A stretch of DNA of 45,785 nucleotides. Source: DAOTVC01 sp034437215. GTDB taxonomy: Bacteria > Chloroflexota > Anaerolineae > B4-G1 > SLSP01. The DNA lies in the NCBI GenBank assembly GCA_034437215.1, contig DAOTVC010000081.1:1-45785 (forward strand), in the 5' to 3' direction. Within the stretch, counting starts at the first letter, position 1; every line of letters starts with the position of its first letter. Below the pieces are notes generated by a model. It made no database searches, was not told where the DNA came from, and was given only the letters and a program-made list of their open reading frames with translations. A program made the translations under genes and the position numbers. Below are positions 1-8,359 of this stretch, one piece after another.

Positions 1-591
1 GCCGCGCAAGATGCCGGCCACCTGCTGCAGATCGGTGGTGCCCGTGACCCCGTAGATCCACGAGAGCCCAAAGAGCATCATCGCCGAGAGCACCGTGCCG
101 TAGATGAAATACTTGAGCGCTGCCTCCGAGCCCTGGGGGTCCTTACGAGCGTAGCCGGCGAGCGCATAGCCCGTCAGGCTGAGCAGGTCGAAGGCCAGGA
201 AGATGAGGATGAGATCGGTGGCTGCCGCCAGAAGGCCCAGGGCCAGCGCAGAGAAGATGAGGAGCGCGTAGTAAGGGCCCCGGGAGAAGTTATGATGCTG
301 GAGGTAGTCATCCGAAATGCAGAGCACGACGGCAGTCGCGATCAACCCGAGGGCTTTGACGGCGAGGGAGAAGGCATCAGCGGCGAGGAGAGAGAGCACC
401 TGGACCTCAACGCCCCAGAGGGAGACAGTAGCCACGAGCGCCAGCAAAAGGCCCCCGAAGGTGACCCGGAGCAGCCAATCCCCCCTCTCGATGCCGGGAA
501 GCAGCTCCAGGGCGAGGATCAGCAGCGCCGTGAGCAGCAGGAGCAGCTCCGGCGAAAGCAGCCAGAGGATCTGGTTGAAGGGGGGCACCAC
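1..591 (-). CDS. nuoN: NADH-quinone oxidoreductase subunit N, 3' part missing
   Basis: Membrane-arm, antiporter-like subunit of complex I. The first 197 codons are in the window; the rest lies beyond base 1. Translating the minus strand from a GTG at 591 gives VVPPFNQILWLLSPELLLLL, then hydrophobic helices and the conserved stretch with LIFLAFDLLSLTGYALAGY and a Lys-Tyr pair (LKYFIYG), typical of NuoN. The start is chosen because this frame has no ATG between the nuoM stop and the first transmembrane helix; a GAGG lies upstream but further away than usual, so the exact start is uncertain. It follows nuoM by about 20 bases and is the last visible gene of the nuoJKLMN operon. Confidence 0.9.
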   Translation of the reverse strand, partial: MVPPFNQILWLLSPELLLLLTALLILALELLPGIERGDWLLRVTFGGLLLALVATVSLWGVEVQVLSLLAADAFSLAVKALGLIATAVVLCISDDYLQHHNFSRGPYYALLIFSALALGLLAAATDLILIFLAFDLLSLTGYALAGYARKDPQGSEAALKYFIYGTVLSAMMLFGLSWIYGVTGTTDLQQVAGILRG

Positions 592-611
592 GAGGTTGTC
601 TACACTCCCCT

Positions 612-2141
612 CTAGATGAGCAGTTGTAACAGAGCGACCATCGCCGCGTTGAACATCTCCATAAGCGGCGTCGGGTAGAGTCCGATAACGACCATGATAA
701 CGATGAGCGGCCACAGCGTGACCTTCTCCCACCAGAGCATGTCCGGCAGGGCACCCCACCGCTCTTCGTCCAATCGTCCGAGGAAGAGATGTTGGACGAT
801 CTTCCACAGGATATAGACCGCCGTGAAGATCATCCCCAGAACGGCGACGTAGGCGACGACGGGCAAGAAGCGCACCGTCCCACGGAAGACGAAGAGCACG
901 CTCCAGAAACCGGCCAACCCGGGAAGACCCAGCAAGGCCAGGCTCGCCACCATGGTCAGCGCGTAGTAGTGGGGCATCTGCTGCGCTAGTCCTCCAAAGG
1001 CCTTGAGGTTCCGGGTATGGGTTCGCTCGTCGAGGATCCCCACGAGGAAGAACATCCCGCCGGTGATGATCCCGTGGGCAAAGATCTGCCAGGCGGCGCC
1101 GTTGAGGGCAGAGGCTGCAGCGTTCAGGTTTTCAGGCTGCCCGAGCCAGCCGTAGGCGGCCGCAGCGGCCGAGACCCCCAGAATCACGTAGGCCATGTGG
1201 GCCACGGAGGAGTAGGCGATGAGCTTCTTGAGATCCCATTGGGCCATACAGACGAGCGCGCCGTAGACAAGCCCCATCACCGCCATGATAGGGAGCACGG
1301 GCACCTCGACGACGTAGTAGCGGAAGATCTGCGGAAAGAGGGGGAAGGCGATTCGGATGAGACCGTAAGCCCCCATCTTCAGCAGCACACCGGCTAACAT
1401 GACGCTGCCCGCCGTCGGGGCCTCGGTGTGAGCATCGGGAAGCCAGGTGTGGAGGGGGAAGGCCGGCACCTTGATGGCGAAGGCGATGAGGAAGCCCCAG
1501 AAAGCGATGTTGGCCCAGAGAAAGTTATCGGCAAAGGGGCGAGCCGCCACCGCCTCGAGGATGCCGAAGGTCCCCGTCTGAAAGTAGACGGCGAGGATGG
1601 AGAGCAGCGTGAAGACACTCCCCACCAGGGTGTAGATGAAGAACTTGATAGCCGCATACTCCCGTCGCTCCCCACCCCAGATCCCGATGATGAGGAACAT
1701 GGGCACCAGCCCCACCTCCCAGAAGACGTAGTAGAGGACCAGATCCAGGGAGATGAAGACGCCGATGAGGCCCGTCTCCAGCAGGAGGAACATGATGTAG
1801 TACTCCTTCACCCGCTCGTGGATGACCCGCGCCGAGTAAAAGAGGGAGAGGGTGCTCAAGAGCCCGGTGAGCCAGAGGAGAGGGGCGCTGAGACCGTCGA
1901 CCCCCAGGTAGTAGTGGATGTCGAACTGGGGAATCCAGGGGTAGCGCTCCACGAACCGCATCTCCCCCGCGCCCGAGCGGGCGACGCTGATCCAGATGAG
2001 GGTCGCCAGGATCAGGGTGATGAAGGCCAAGGCCGTCCCCAGACGGCGCAGCGTCTTCTCATCCTCCCGGGGGATGACCAGCAGCAACAGGACGCCCACG
2101 ATGGGGGTGAAAAGAATGACGGTGAGAATCGGAAAGTTCAT
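612..2141 (-). CDS. nuoM: NADH-quinone oxidoreductase subunit M
   Basis: Proton-translocating antiporter-like subunit of the complex I membrane arm, 509 residues, the usual family length. It starts MNFPILTVILFTPIVG at an ATG preceded by AGAGGGATTT, which is a good ribosome site; longer in-frame extensions upstream run into nuoL and have no support. Helical segments run throughout, with the conserved Glu in VFWEVGLVPMFLIIG, the Lys/His-bearing IKFFIYTLVGS and KVPAFPLHTWLPDAH, all hallmarks of NuoM. The next gene downstream is nuoN, and nuoL ends 31 bases upstream, so it is co-transcribed with both. Confidence 0.96.
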   Translation of the reverse strand: MNFPILTVILFTPIVGVLLLLVIPREDEKTLRRLGTALAFITLILATLIWISVARSGAGEMRFVERYPWIPQFDIHYYLGVDGLSAPLLWLTGLLSTLSLFYSARVIHERVKEYYIMFLLLETGLIGVFISLDLVLYYVFWEVGLVPMFLIIGIWGGERREYAAIKFFIYTLVGSVFTLLSILAVYFQTGTFGILEAVAARPFADNFLWANIAFWGFLIAFAIKVPAFPLHTWLPDAHTEAPTAGSVMLAGVLLKMGAYGLIRIAFPLFPQIFRYYVVEVPVLPIMAVMGLVYGALVCMAQWDLKKLIAYSSVAHMAYVILGVSAAAAAYGWLGQPENLNAAASALNGAAWQIFAHGIITGGMFFLVGILDERTHTRNLKAFGGLAQQMPHYYALTMVASLALLGLPGLAGFWSVLFVFRGTVRFLPVVAYVAVLGMIFTAVYILWKIVQHLFLGRLDEERWGALPDMLWWEKVTLWPLIVIMVVIGLYPTPLMEMFNAAMVALLQLLI

Positions 2142-2172
2142 AAATCCCTCTTTCTCTCTTAAGTCCGCCTGC

Positions 2173-4515
2173 TCACAACGAGAAGGTGATGACCAGGGCC
2201 AGCAGGGAGAGCAGTGCCAGCCAGAGGTAGTCTCGCACTCGCCCCGTCTGTACGGGACGCAGGAGTCTGCCCCAGGACCCCACGAGATTTCCGAGACTTG
2301 CTGCAGACGTGTCCTGCGCCTCATCATCGAAGCGACCGCCGAGCGTCGTGACCCCCTCGGAAATTCCGCCGACCAGATTGGCCAATCCGTCAATGGCGTG
2401 CGTGTCGATCCAGTCTACGACCTGTGCAATGTGCCGGCTGCCTCCCCCACTCATATTGACGATGCCGTCGATAACCTGGGCGTCGAACCGGGCGAAGACG
2501 CCGGAGACGGTGCGCGTGAAGCGGGCGCTGAGGTCCACCACCCCGTCGATCACCCGCTCATCCGCCCGGGCCGCCCCACGGGAGAGAGCCCGCGCCCCCG
2601 CTGCCACCTGGCGCACCCCACCGTCGACGAGGGTGCGATCGGCCCCGGCGCTCAGAGCGGCGAGCGCGAGACCGGCACGGACCACCGTCGCCTGGTAGAG
2701 CTCGTCGACGTAAAAGCGCCGCTGCGCCGCCCGGTAGAGCCGGCCCATTCGCAGGCGCTGCAGCGCTCCCGCAACGCGGTCCATCCGTCCGGCCTCCAGA
2801 GGGCGCCAACCGTAGACCAACCAGCCCAGCCCGAGCCCGCCCAGGACGAAGGCCACGCTGAGCACGAGGGGCTGCCAGGCGAAGCCCTCCAGCCTAACGG
2901 CCAACTGGGCTTCGGAGGCCGCCTCCATCTGCGCGCCGGCGATAAAGTGCTCGAACCAGTTGGGAATCACCCCTCCAATAACGGGGAAGGGCTCGGTGAT
3001 GCCCACCCAGCCGAGCACGACGGCGCAGGCCGCCAGCAGCAGGAGGGGCACGGTCATGGAGGGGACGTTCTCCTCGACGTGGGCAGCGGCAGCCGTGCGG
3101 GGCTGCCCCAGGAAGATCAGGCTCAACTGGCGGGCAGTATAGAAGGCGGTAAGCCCCGCAGAGATCGCCAGCACCCAGAAGACGAGGGGATTGGTGGGCC
3201 AGGCCCGGGCGAGAATCTCGTCCTTCGACCAGAAGCCCGCCGTGAGGAGCGGGAAGCCCGAGAGGGAGAGCCCGCCGATGAGGAAGGTCGCCGCCGTGCG
3301 GGGCATGCGCTTCGCCAGCCCGCCCATGTTGAACATGTCGTGGGGGTCGAAGGGGGCGACGGGATCGCCGCCGGGCCCTGCGTGCAGCTCGTGGTGGACG
3401 TGCTCCAGGGCACGCATCACCGAGCCCGAGGCCAGCAAGAGCAGCGCCTTGAAGAAGGCGTGGGTAATCAGGTGAAAGGTCGCTGCGACGTAGGCCCCGA
3501 TCCCCAGCGCCGCCACCATGTAGCCCAGTTGGCTGATGGTGGAGAAGGCCAGCACACGCCGGATATCGTCCTGGGCCACGGCGATGAGGGAGGCGAAGAG
3601 GGCCGTGAAGGCGCCGATAATCCAGAGGGGGGGCAACGAGAGCTGCGCGGTCGCGGCGAAGAGGGGGAAGGCCCGGATGATCAGGAAGACGCCGGCCGGG
3701 ACCGTCGTCGCCGCTTGAAGGAGGGCCGAGACGGGCGTGGGGCCCTCTACCGCGTCGGGCAGCCAGACGTGCAGCGGGAACTGAGCGCTCTTCCCCACCG
3801 TGCCGCCGAAGAACAGGAGAGCGATGAGCGTCGCAGGTGCCAGAGGGGTGCCGAGGAAGCCGGGGCTCGCCAACGCGGCCAAGGTCCCCTCCGAGAAGAT
3901 GACGTCGTAGTGCAGGGAGCCGACACGGGCGTAGAGAAAGACCAGCCCCAAAAGGAAGAGGACATCCCCCACCCTGGAGACCAGGAAGGCCTTCAAGCCG
4001 GCGGTGTAGGCCGCGGGCTTCTCGCGCCAGAAGCCGATCAGGAGATAGGAGCAGATGCCCATGATCTCCCAGAAGATGAAGAAGGTCAGCAGGTTGTCGA
4101 AGACGACCAGGCCCAACATACCGGTGGCGAGGAGAGAGATGTAGGCGAAGAAACGGCCGTACTCCGGGTCGCCGCGCATGTAGCCCACGCTGTAGATGAA
4201 GATCAGGAGGCAGACGAGGGGTACCATGAAGAGCATCACCGCCGTCGCGGCATCGACGTAGATCCCCAGGTAGAAGAGCTCCTCCCCTGCCGGCAGCCAG
4301 GGTACCCCTGCCGAGTGGTAGGCCTCCTGGCCCACCCCCGCGGGGCACAGGGCCGCTGTCCAGAAGACGACCTGGGCCAGCAGGAAGGAGAGGCCCATCC
4401 CGCCGATCGCCAGGCGATGGCTCAGCCGGCGGTTGCGGTGGGCGCCCAGCGCGATGGACAAGAAGGCCAGGAAGGGAAAGGTCGGTATCAGCCAGGCGAG
4501 ATCGAAGAGGGTCAC
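2173..4515 (-). CDS. nuoL: NADH-quinone oxidoreductase subunit L with extended C-terminus
   Basis: Distal proton-pumping subunit of complex I, 780 residues against roughly 610-650 in many relatives. The core is canonical: FFIFWEIMGICSYLLIGFW, KSAQFPLHVWLPDAVEGPTP and the HAFFKALLLLASG block. GTG start at 4515, just after the nuoK stop. After the normal FYVDELY motif (about residue 603) there is an extension made of four 26-residue repeats (see separate entry), then QTGRVRDY and a last transmembrane helix at about 763-780. In characterised complex I this end carries the long lateral helix HL and helix TM16, so the repeats fall in or before HL (inference from family structure). Confidence 0.96.
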   Translation of the reverse strand: MTLFDLAWLIPTFPFLAFLSIALGAHRNRRLSHRLAIGGMGLSFLLAQVVFWTAALCPAGVGQEAYHSAGVPWLPAGEELFYLGIYVDAATAVMLFMVPLVCLLIFIYSVGYMRGDPEYGRFFAYISLLATGMLGLVVFDNLLTFFIFWEIMGICSYLLIGFWREKPAAYTAGLKAFLVSRVGDVLFLLGLVFLYARVGSLHYDVIFSEGTLAALASPGFLGTPLAPATLIALLFFGGTVGKSAQFPLHVWLPDAVEGPTPVSALLQAATTVPAGVFLIIRAFPLFAATAQLSLPPLWIIGAFTALFASLIAVAQDDIRRVLAFSTISQLGYMVAALGIGAYVAATFHLITHAFFKALLLLASGSVMRALEHVHHELHAGPGGDPVAPFDPHDMFNMGGLAKRMPRTAATFLIGGLSLSGFPLLTAGFWSKDEILARAWPTNPLVFWVLAISAGLTAFYTARQLSLIFLGQPRTAAAAHVEENVPSMTVPLLLLAACAVVLGWVGITEPFPVIGGVIPNWFEHFIAGAQMEAASEAQLAVRLEGFAWQPLVLSVAFVLGGLGLGWLVYGWRPLEAGRMDRVAGALQRLRMGRLYRAAQRRFYVDELYQATVVRAGLALAALSAGADRTLVDGGVRQVAAGARALSRGAARADERVIDGVVDLSARFTRTVSGVFARFDAQVIDGIVNMSGGGSRHIAQVVDWIDTHAIDGLANLVGGISEGVTTLGGRFDDEAQDTSAASLGNLVGSWGRLLRPVQTGRVRDYLWLALLSLLALVITFSL
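2320..2631 (-). repeat. Four tandem 26-residue repeats inside nuoL
   Basis: NuoL residues 629-732 split exactly into four units of 26 residues, each beginning with a hydrophobic-(I/V)-D-G motif: LVDGG at 629, VIDGV at 655, VIDGI at 681 and AIDGL at 707. The Asp residues fall at 631, 657, 683 and 709. Units 3 and 4 continue VN/AN followed by M/L-(S/V)-G-G. The period corresponds to 78 bases; the DNA has diverged, so this is an old amplification, not recent slippage. Confidence 0.85.
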
Positions 4516-4521
4516 GGCGCC

Positions 4522-4830
4522 TCAGCCCTTGAGGGAGTCGAGGTGATCGACATTGACGGTGTGTCGGTTGCGCCAGACGGTGACGACGAGCGCGAGGCCC
4601 AGGGCCGCCTCCGCCACCGCCACGGGGTAGACGAAGAGGGCGAAGGCGCGTCCGTTGACCAGCGCCGGTTCGACGTAGCGGGAGAAGGCGATGAGGTTGA
4701 TGGTGACGGCATTGAGCAGCAGCTCCAACGACATCAGGATCACGACGAGGTTGCGGCGTGAGAGGATGCCGTAGATCCCGATGGCGAAGAGCGCCGCGGC
4801 AACGATGAGATACCAGGAGAGCGGGACCAC
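4522..4830 (-). CDS. nuoK: NADH-quinone oxidoreductase subunit K
   Basis: Small three-helix antiporter-like subunit of the complex I membrane arm, 102 residues, normal length. It begins VVPLSWYLIVAAALFAIGIY at a GTG one base after the nuoJ TAG; GGGAGAAG just upstream serves as ribosome site. The diagnostic LVVILMSLELLLNAVTINLI contains the conserved membrane Glu. A longer in-frame reading upstream overlaps nuoJ and is rejected. Tight spacing to nuoJ and nuoL (6 bases) implies translational coupling. Confidence 0.95.
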   Translation of the reverse strand: MVPLSWYLIVAAALFAIGIYGILSRRNLVVILMSLELLLNAVTINLIAFSRYVEPALVNGRAFALFVYPVAVAEAALGLALVVTVWRNRHTVNVDHLDSLKG

Positions 4831-4831
4831 G

Positions 4832-5329
4832 CTACTTCTCCCTGAGCAGATAGAGCGCGCTGGTGAGGGCGACGAGCAGGAGGAGTGAGGCCACCCCGAA
4901 GAGGAGCAGGTAGTGACCGGGGTCGATGAGAGCGCTCCCCAGGAAGGCCAAGTCATCCGCCGGGACCTCCGTCAGCGGGCGGGTAGGCCACGGAACCTGC
5001 AGGATCAGGTAAGTCAGCGTCCCGAAGGAGACGAGAGCGGTCAGGGCAGCCATGAAGGGGTCCTTGAAGGAGTGACGGTGGTGGTACATCGTCCCTCGGG
5101 TCACCGTAAGGGCGATGACCGTGAGGGCGGAGATGGCGCCGACGTAGATGAAGAGCTGCAGGCCCGCCATGAAGGTGGAGCCCAGGAGCACGTAGAAGAC
5201 CCCCACACCCAGGAAGGAGAGGCTCATCCACAGGATGGAGCGGAAGACCTGCTGGGCGACGACCATTGTGATTCCCCCGCCAAGGGTCAGAACCGCGGCG
5301 CCCAAGAAGGCGATCTGTTGGATAGTCAT
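4832..5329 (-). CDS. nuoJ: NADH-quinone oxidoreductase subunit J
   Basis: Membrane subunit of complex I, 165 residues with about five helices. It starts MTIQQIAFLGAAVLTLGGG and contains the conserved GLQLFIYVGAISALTVIAL segment (the helix with the pi-bulge in known structures). Its ATG overlaps the stop of a 41-residue upstream gene as ATGA, so translation of the two should be coupled. First canonical nuo gene of this operon; genes A-I (peripheral arm, NuoA and NuoH) are not present between here and the next operon. Confidence 0.95.
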   Translation of the reverse strand: MTIQQIAFLGAAVLTLGGGITMVVAQQVFRSILWMSLSFLGVGVFYVLLGSTFMAGLQLFIYVGAISALTVIALTVTRGTMYHHRHSFKDPFMAALTALVSFGTLTYLILQVPWPTRPLTEVPADDLAFLGSALIDPGHYLLLFGVASLLLLVALTSALYLLREK

Positions 5330-5451
5330 AGATCTCCCAGCTCCTGTGGCGCCTCCTTGAGGAAGGTAGAAGCAACCAGAAGTAACGGCGCGGTGGCGAA
5401 GAGCGCAACCACCGCGAAGAGGAGTCGGATAAAGCCGTACTGGTCAGACAC
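5326..5451 (-). CDS. 41-residue single-span membrane microprotein coupled to nuoJ
   Basis: A short gene found by reading the minus strand: GTG start, a strong GGAGG eight bases upstream, 41 codons, and a TGA that overlaps the nuoJ ATG (ATGA). The product starts VSDQYGFIRLLFAVVALFAT, continues with APLLLVASTF and ends LKEAPQELGDL. It has one hydrophobic stretch (about residues 8-28) with a charged, acidic tail. I do not recognise the family. The ribosome site and stop-start overlap argue it is translated; position suggests a small accessory or assembly subunit of the complex I membrane arm (inference). It could instead be only a leader ORF that couples translation into nuoJ. Confidence 0.6.
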   Translation of the reverse strand: MSDQYGFIRLLFAVVALFATAPLLLVASTFLKEAPQELGDL

Positions 5452-5466
5452 ATCAAACCTCCGGTG

Positions 5467-5589
5467 TTACCAGAGCGGATTATACAGCTGCCGAGCAGCC
5501 GCAACAAGTCCGCACTCCAACGTAAACTCACGTAAGGCCCAGAAGCCCTTCTGATATCGCTTGCCCAAAGATTCGATTCGCAGTTGCAT
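5467..5589 (-). pseudogene. Remnant of an ABC-transporter ATPase N-terminus
   Basis: The minus strand has a strong AGGAGG ribosome site, ATG at 5589 and 40 codons. The first 26 residues, MQLRIESLGKRYQKGFWALR followed by EFTLEC, are those of an ABC ATPase first strand and A-loop region. The reading then loses homology exactly where the Walker A loop should follow, and stops at LYNPLW. No Walker A, signature or Walker B occurs nearby. It is best read as the 5' stub of a deleted gene, leaving its translation start in place about 15 bases ahead of the microprotein gene. Confidence 0.65.
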
Positions 5590-5721
5590 GGCCCTCCTTT
5601 TCATCCTCCGTGCAATGGAGACAGATGATTGATGGTCAAAGACCGAGAAACCTACCCTGTATACGCAGAAGAGCCGTTCGGGTTTCGCGGGAGGCAAAAA
5701 GAGGCTTATCAGGAGAAGAAA

Positions 5722-5746
5722 AAGCCCCCGCACATTGCGGGGGCTT
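5722..5746 (-). terminator. Rho-independent terminator of the AOR/Hdr operon
   Basis: Ten-base-pair GC-rich hairpin (arms AAGCCCCCGC and GCGGGGGCTT, five-base loop). On the minus strand it is followed by a T-rich run (GCTTTTTCTTCT). It lies 24 bases past the stop of the polyferredoxin gene, so it separates the AOR/Hdr operon from the nuo operon. Confidence 0.88.
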
Positions 5747-5769
5747 CGAATTGTACGTGTTAGAGTATG

Positions 5770-6753
5770 TCAGTCGGCGGACTCGTCACCATCTTCGCCG
5801 GCCCGGACGCGACCCCCTTTGAGGGCCACGAGCAGGTCGCGACGCTTGAGGGCCCGCTTGCGGTCGAGCTCCGTCAGCCCCGCCTTGTCGTCCGCCAGCT
5901 TCATGAGCGCCTCCACCCAGGCGCCGCTCTGCACCTCGGTGTGACCCACTCGCCAGCGCTCCACCCAGACGGGCAGCTCGGCGGCGTTGGTGACGCGTTC
6001 GTGCACCCGGGTCTGGATCACGCCCTGCGACTCGAAGGTGACCTCGTACTCCTCAGTCTCAGCCTCGATGGGGCAGATCTCCACGCAGGCGCCGCACTTG
6101 ATGCAGTAGTAGTCGGCGAGGACAAGCACGCCATCGTCGTCGATGTGGAGGGCGCGCGTGGGGCAGACATCGGCGCAGGCGAAGCAGCCCTCGACGCATT
6201 TCTCGCGCCGCAGGACGACGCTCCCCTGCCAGGGCTGTTCGACCTGGAAGGCGCCGTCGCCGGCGACCTCACACTGGCGGCAGCGGATGCAGTGCTCGTC
6301 GTCCACTACCAGCGTCTCCTGCTCCTCGTCGTAGCTGATGACGTCGGTGGGGCAGTTGTCGATGACGAATTCCTTGCGCTCCCAGTCGAAGGTCGAACGA
6401 TCGAAGGTGGTGGATTCTCGAAGCTCGGGGAAGGCCTCGAAGCGCAGCACCGGAACGTTGCGCTCGCCGTTGAGCGTCATGGTGATGGCGTTTGTGGGGC
6501 ACATGACGGCGCACATGCCGCACATCACGCACTTCTCGGGGTCGACGTCCACCACCGTTTTGCGCTCCACCCGCCCGTCCTCCAGGCGCGCCTCGACGTG
6601 GCTGATGGCCTCCTTGGGGCAGACCAGCGGCCCGATCTGGCAACCCACACAGCGCTCCAGATCCCACGTGATCACGTCGTGGTGGGTCACCATCTTGCGC
6701 TCCAACACGAGCCGGTCGTCGGTCTTCTGCTTAAGCGTCGTTCCTCGTCTCAC
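5770..6753 (-). CDS. Polyferredoxin-type 4Fe-4S protein, last gene of AOR/Hdr operon
   Basis: 327-residue cytoplasmic iron-sulfur protein. Visible cysteine clusters: an atypical first motif at C35/C38/C45, a classic CX2CX2CX3CP at 75-85, an incomplete CX2CX2C at 155-161, CX3CX2CX3CP at 186-197 and CX2CX2CX3CP at 217-227; about four to five clusters in all. It resembles the multi-cluster ferredoxins that travel with Hdr and formylmethanofuran dehydrogenase genes. GTG start with GGAGA upstream. The C-terminal 90 residues are charged and cysteine-free. It probably wires electrons from HdrABC to another acceptor; the acceptor cannot be told from sequence. Confidence 0.82.
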   Translation of the reverse strand: MRRGTTLKQKTDDRLVLERKMVTHHDVITWDLERCVGCQIGPLVCPKEAISHVEARLEDGRVERKTVVDVDPEKCVMCGMCAVMCPTNAITMTLNGERNVPVLRFEAFPELRESTTFDRSTFDWERKEFVIDNCPTDVISYDEEQETLVVDDEHCIRCRQCEVAGDGAFQVEQPWQGSVVLRREKCVEGCFACADVCPTRALHIDDDGVLVLADYYCIKCGACVEICPIEAETEEYEVTFESQGVIQTRVHERVTNAAELPVWVERWRVGHTEVQSGAWVEALMKLADDKAGLTELDRKRALKRRDLLVALKGGRVRAGEDGDESAD

Positions 6754-6772
6754 GCAGGTCTCCTCTGCAAAC

Positions 6773-6806
6773 AGGTCGAAAGTTCAAAGTCAAAGGTCGA
6801 AAGCCA
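6773..6806 (-). repeat. Short degenerate tandem repeat in the polyferredoxin leader
   Basis: On the minus strand the spacer reads as repeated CTTTGA-like units: CTTTCGAC, CTTTGA, CTTTGAA, CTTTCGAC. It lies between the hdrB stop and the ribosome site of the polyferredoxin gene, ending a few bases before the GGAGA. Confidence 0.6.
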
Positions 6807-6815
6807 GGTTCCAAA

Positions 6816-7682
6816 CTACGCGACACGCAGTACGATCTTGTCCGTCGGGACGATGTGCCGGTTGAGGCCCAGGGAGCGCTCGTCGAGCCCCAGCGCCAGC
6901 CCCATCAACTGGGTGAAGTAGAGCACCGGCAGGTCGAGGGTGCGGCCCATAGCCCGCTCGGCCTTGGCCTGATAGGCGTCGAGGGCGGTATGGCACATGG
7001 GACAGGCCAGCGAGACGACGTCGGCGCCCGCGTCCCGCGCGGAGACGAGGACGTTGCCCGTCAGCTTCGCCGTGACGTGGGCGTGGGAGAGGGCCAGCGC
7101 ACCGCCGCAGCACTTCGCCTTCAGCGGATAGTCGACCAGCTCTGCGCCGAGGGCCTCCATGAGCCGGTCCATCCCCCGCGGTCGCTCGGGGCTGTCGAAC
7201 TCGTCCTTGGGCCGGGTCAGCATGCAGCCGTAGTAGCTGCCTACCTTCAAGCCGGTGAGGGGCCGGGTCACCCGCTCCTTCACGCCCTCGATGCCCACCT
7301 CGTTGAGGATGACGTAGAGGGGATGGAGCACCTCGACGTCGCCCTCGATCTGCAGGTCGTCCCCCAGGCTCTCGTTGACCTGCTTGCGCGCCGCCCGGTT
7401 CCCGGCGATGGCCTTGCCCGCCAGCCGCAGATTCTTGTAGCAGCCGCTGCAGGGGGCGATGACGACCTCGAAGCCCTGCGCCTCGGCGAGGGCCAGGTTG
7501 CGCGCCGGGAGGGTGACCGTCGCCTCACGGTTCTCGACGTTGGCGTGCACCGCGCCGCAGCAGCTCCAGTCGTCCAGCTCCTGCATCTCAATCCCCAGCG
7601 CCTCGAAGACGGCGCGGAGGGAGCGGTCGTACTCCTTGGCGCCGGAGAGCAGACTGCATCCCGGATAGTACCCGTACTTCAT
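6816..7682 (-). CDS. hdrB: Heterodisulfide reductase-like subunit B (two CCG domains)
   Basis: 288 residues with two complete cysteine-rich CCG domains: C9, C41-C42, C78/C81 and C153, C191-C192, C227/C230. In methanogen HdrB each domain binds a non-cubane 4Fe-4S cluster at the disulfide-reducing site, so the catalytic ligands are intact. The ATG at 7682 overlaps the hdrC stop (ATGA). The physiological substrate is unknown here; bacterial HdrB proteins reduce disulfides or only relay electrons. Start choice: a longer open frame upstream reads through hdrC and is not used. Confidence 0.93.
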   Translation of the reverse strand: MKYGYYPGCSLLSGAKEYDRSLRAVFEALGIEMQELDDWSCCGAVHANVENREATVTLPARNLALAEAQGFEVVIAPCSGCYKNLRLAGKAIAGNRAARKQVNESLGDDLQIEGDVEVLHPLYVILNEVGIEGVKERVTRPLTGLKVGSYYGCMLTRPKDEFDSPERPRGMDRLMEALGAELVDYPLKAKCCGGALALSHAHVTAKLTGNVLVSARDAGADVVSLACPMCHTALDAYQAKAERAMGRTLDLPVLYFTQLMGLALGLDERSLGLNRHIVPTDKIVLRVA

Positions 7683-8359
7683 CGTCGTCCCTCCTTCTTG
7701 CCACCCAACCAGACGAGACTGCTCAACAGCGCACCCAGGAAGGTGAGCAGACCGCCGATGAGCCAGGGGCGCCACTGCTCGGGTGCGGCCTCCTTCCCTC
7801 CCGCCCGCCGCTTCACCGGCTCGCCTCCCTGGCGTCCTGCCAGCCGGCGAACCTGCTCGGGCTTCTCGATCCTCTCGGGCAGGAAGGGGAGCTTGCCCTT
7901 GAGCAGCATCTGGATACCCAGGGGAACCATGCTGATGAGCCCCATGACGTCCCAGGTCCGGGCGTAGTAGCGCAACATCAACCCGGGCTCGAACATCCGT
8001 CCGTACATCTTCACCGTATCGGCGAAGGCCTGCCCGAACTCCGCCTCCCGGTCCTGAGCGTAGCCCTGCTCCAGGGCCATGGCCCGCAGATCGGCCATCA
8101 GGTCGGTGATCTCGATGCCCCGCGGGCAGCGGCTGGCACAGGAGTAGCAGGAGACGCAGTACCACATGTCGTGGCTGTTCAGCACCTCGTCCTTCAAGCC
8201 CGCCTGGATCATGTGCATGATCCGCCGCGGCCCGTGCTCCATCTCCTCAATAACGGGACAGGAGCCGGCACAGGTGCCGCACTGGTAACACTGCAGGACC
8301 TGCGCGCCGCCCGGCGTCTGCAGCACCTCGACGAGGAAGGGATTCATCTCGTTGGCCAT
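7679..8359 (-). CDS. hdrC: Heterodisulfide reductase-like subunit C with C-terminal membrane anchor
   Basis: 226 residues. Two CX2CX2CX3CP clusters at C24-C34 and C68-C78 identify the electron relay subunit between HdrA and HdrB. After the usual helical body there is a basic linker (about 165-195) and then a clear transmembrane segment at about 198-218 (WLIGGLLTFLGALLSSLVWL) ending in a positive tail. Soluble methanogen HdrC lacks this, so the complex may be tethered to the membrane with the clusters in the cytoplasm (inference). Follows hdrA directly and overlaps hdrB by four bases. Confidence 0.92.
   Translation of the reverse strand: MANEMNPFLVEVLQTPGGAQVLQCYQCGTCAGSCPVIEEMEHGPRRIMHMIQAGLKDEVLNSHDMWYCVSCYSCASRCPRGIEITDLMADLRAMALEQGYAQDREAEFGQAFADTVKMYGRMFEPGLMLRYYARTWDVMGLISMVPLGIQMLLKGKLPFLPERIEKPEQVRRLAGRQGGEPVKRRAGGKEAAPEQWRPWLIGGLLTFLGALLSSLVWLGGKKEGRR

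Noticed and set aside
1996..4761. 921-codon plus-strand open frame
   Set aside because: It is antisense to nuoL and nuoK, is rich in Gly/Glu/His/Arg without any domain, and arises from the high GC of the true genes.
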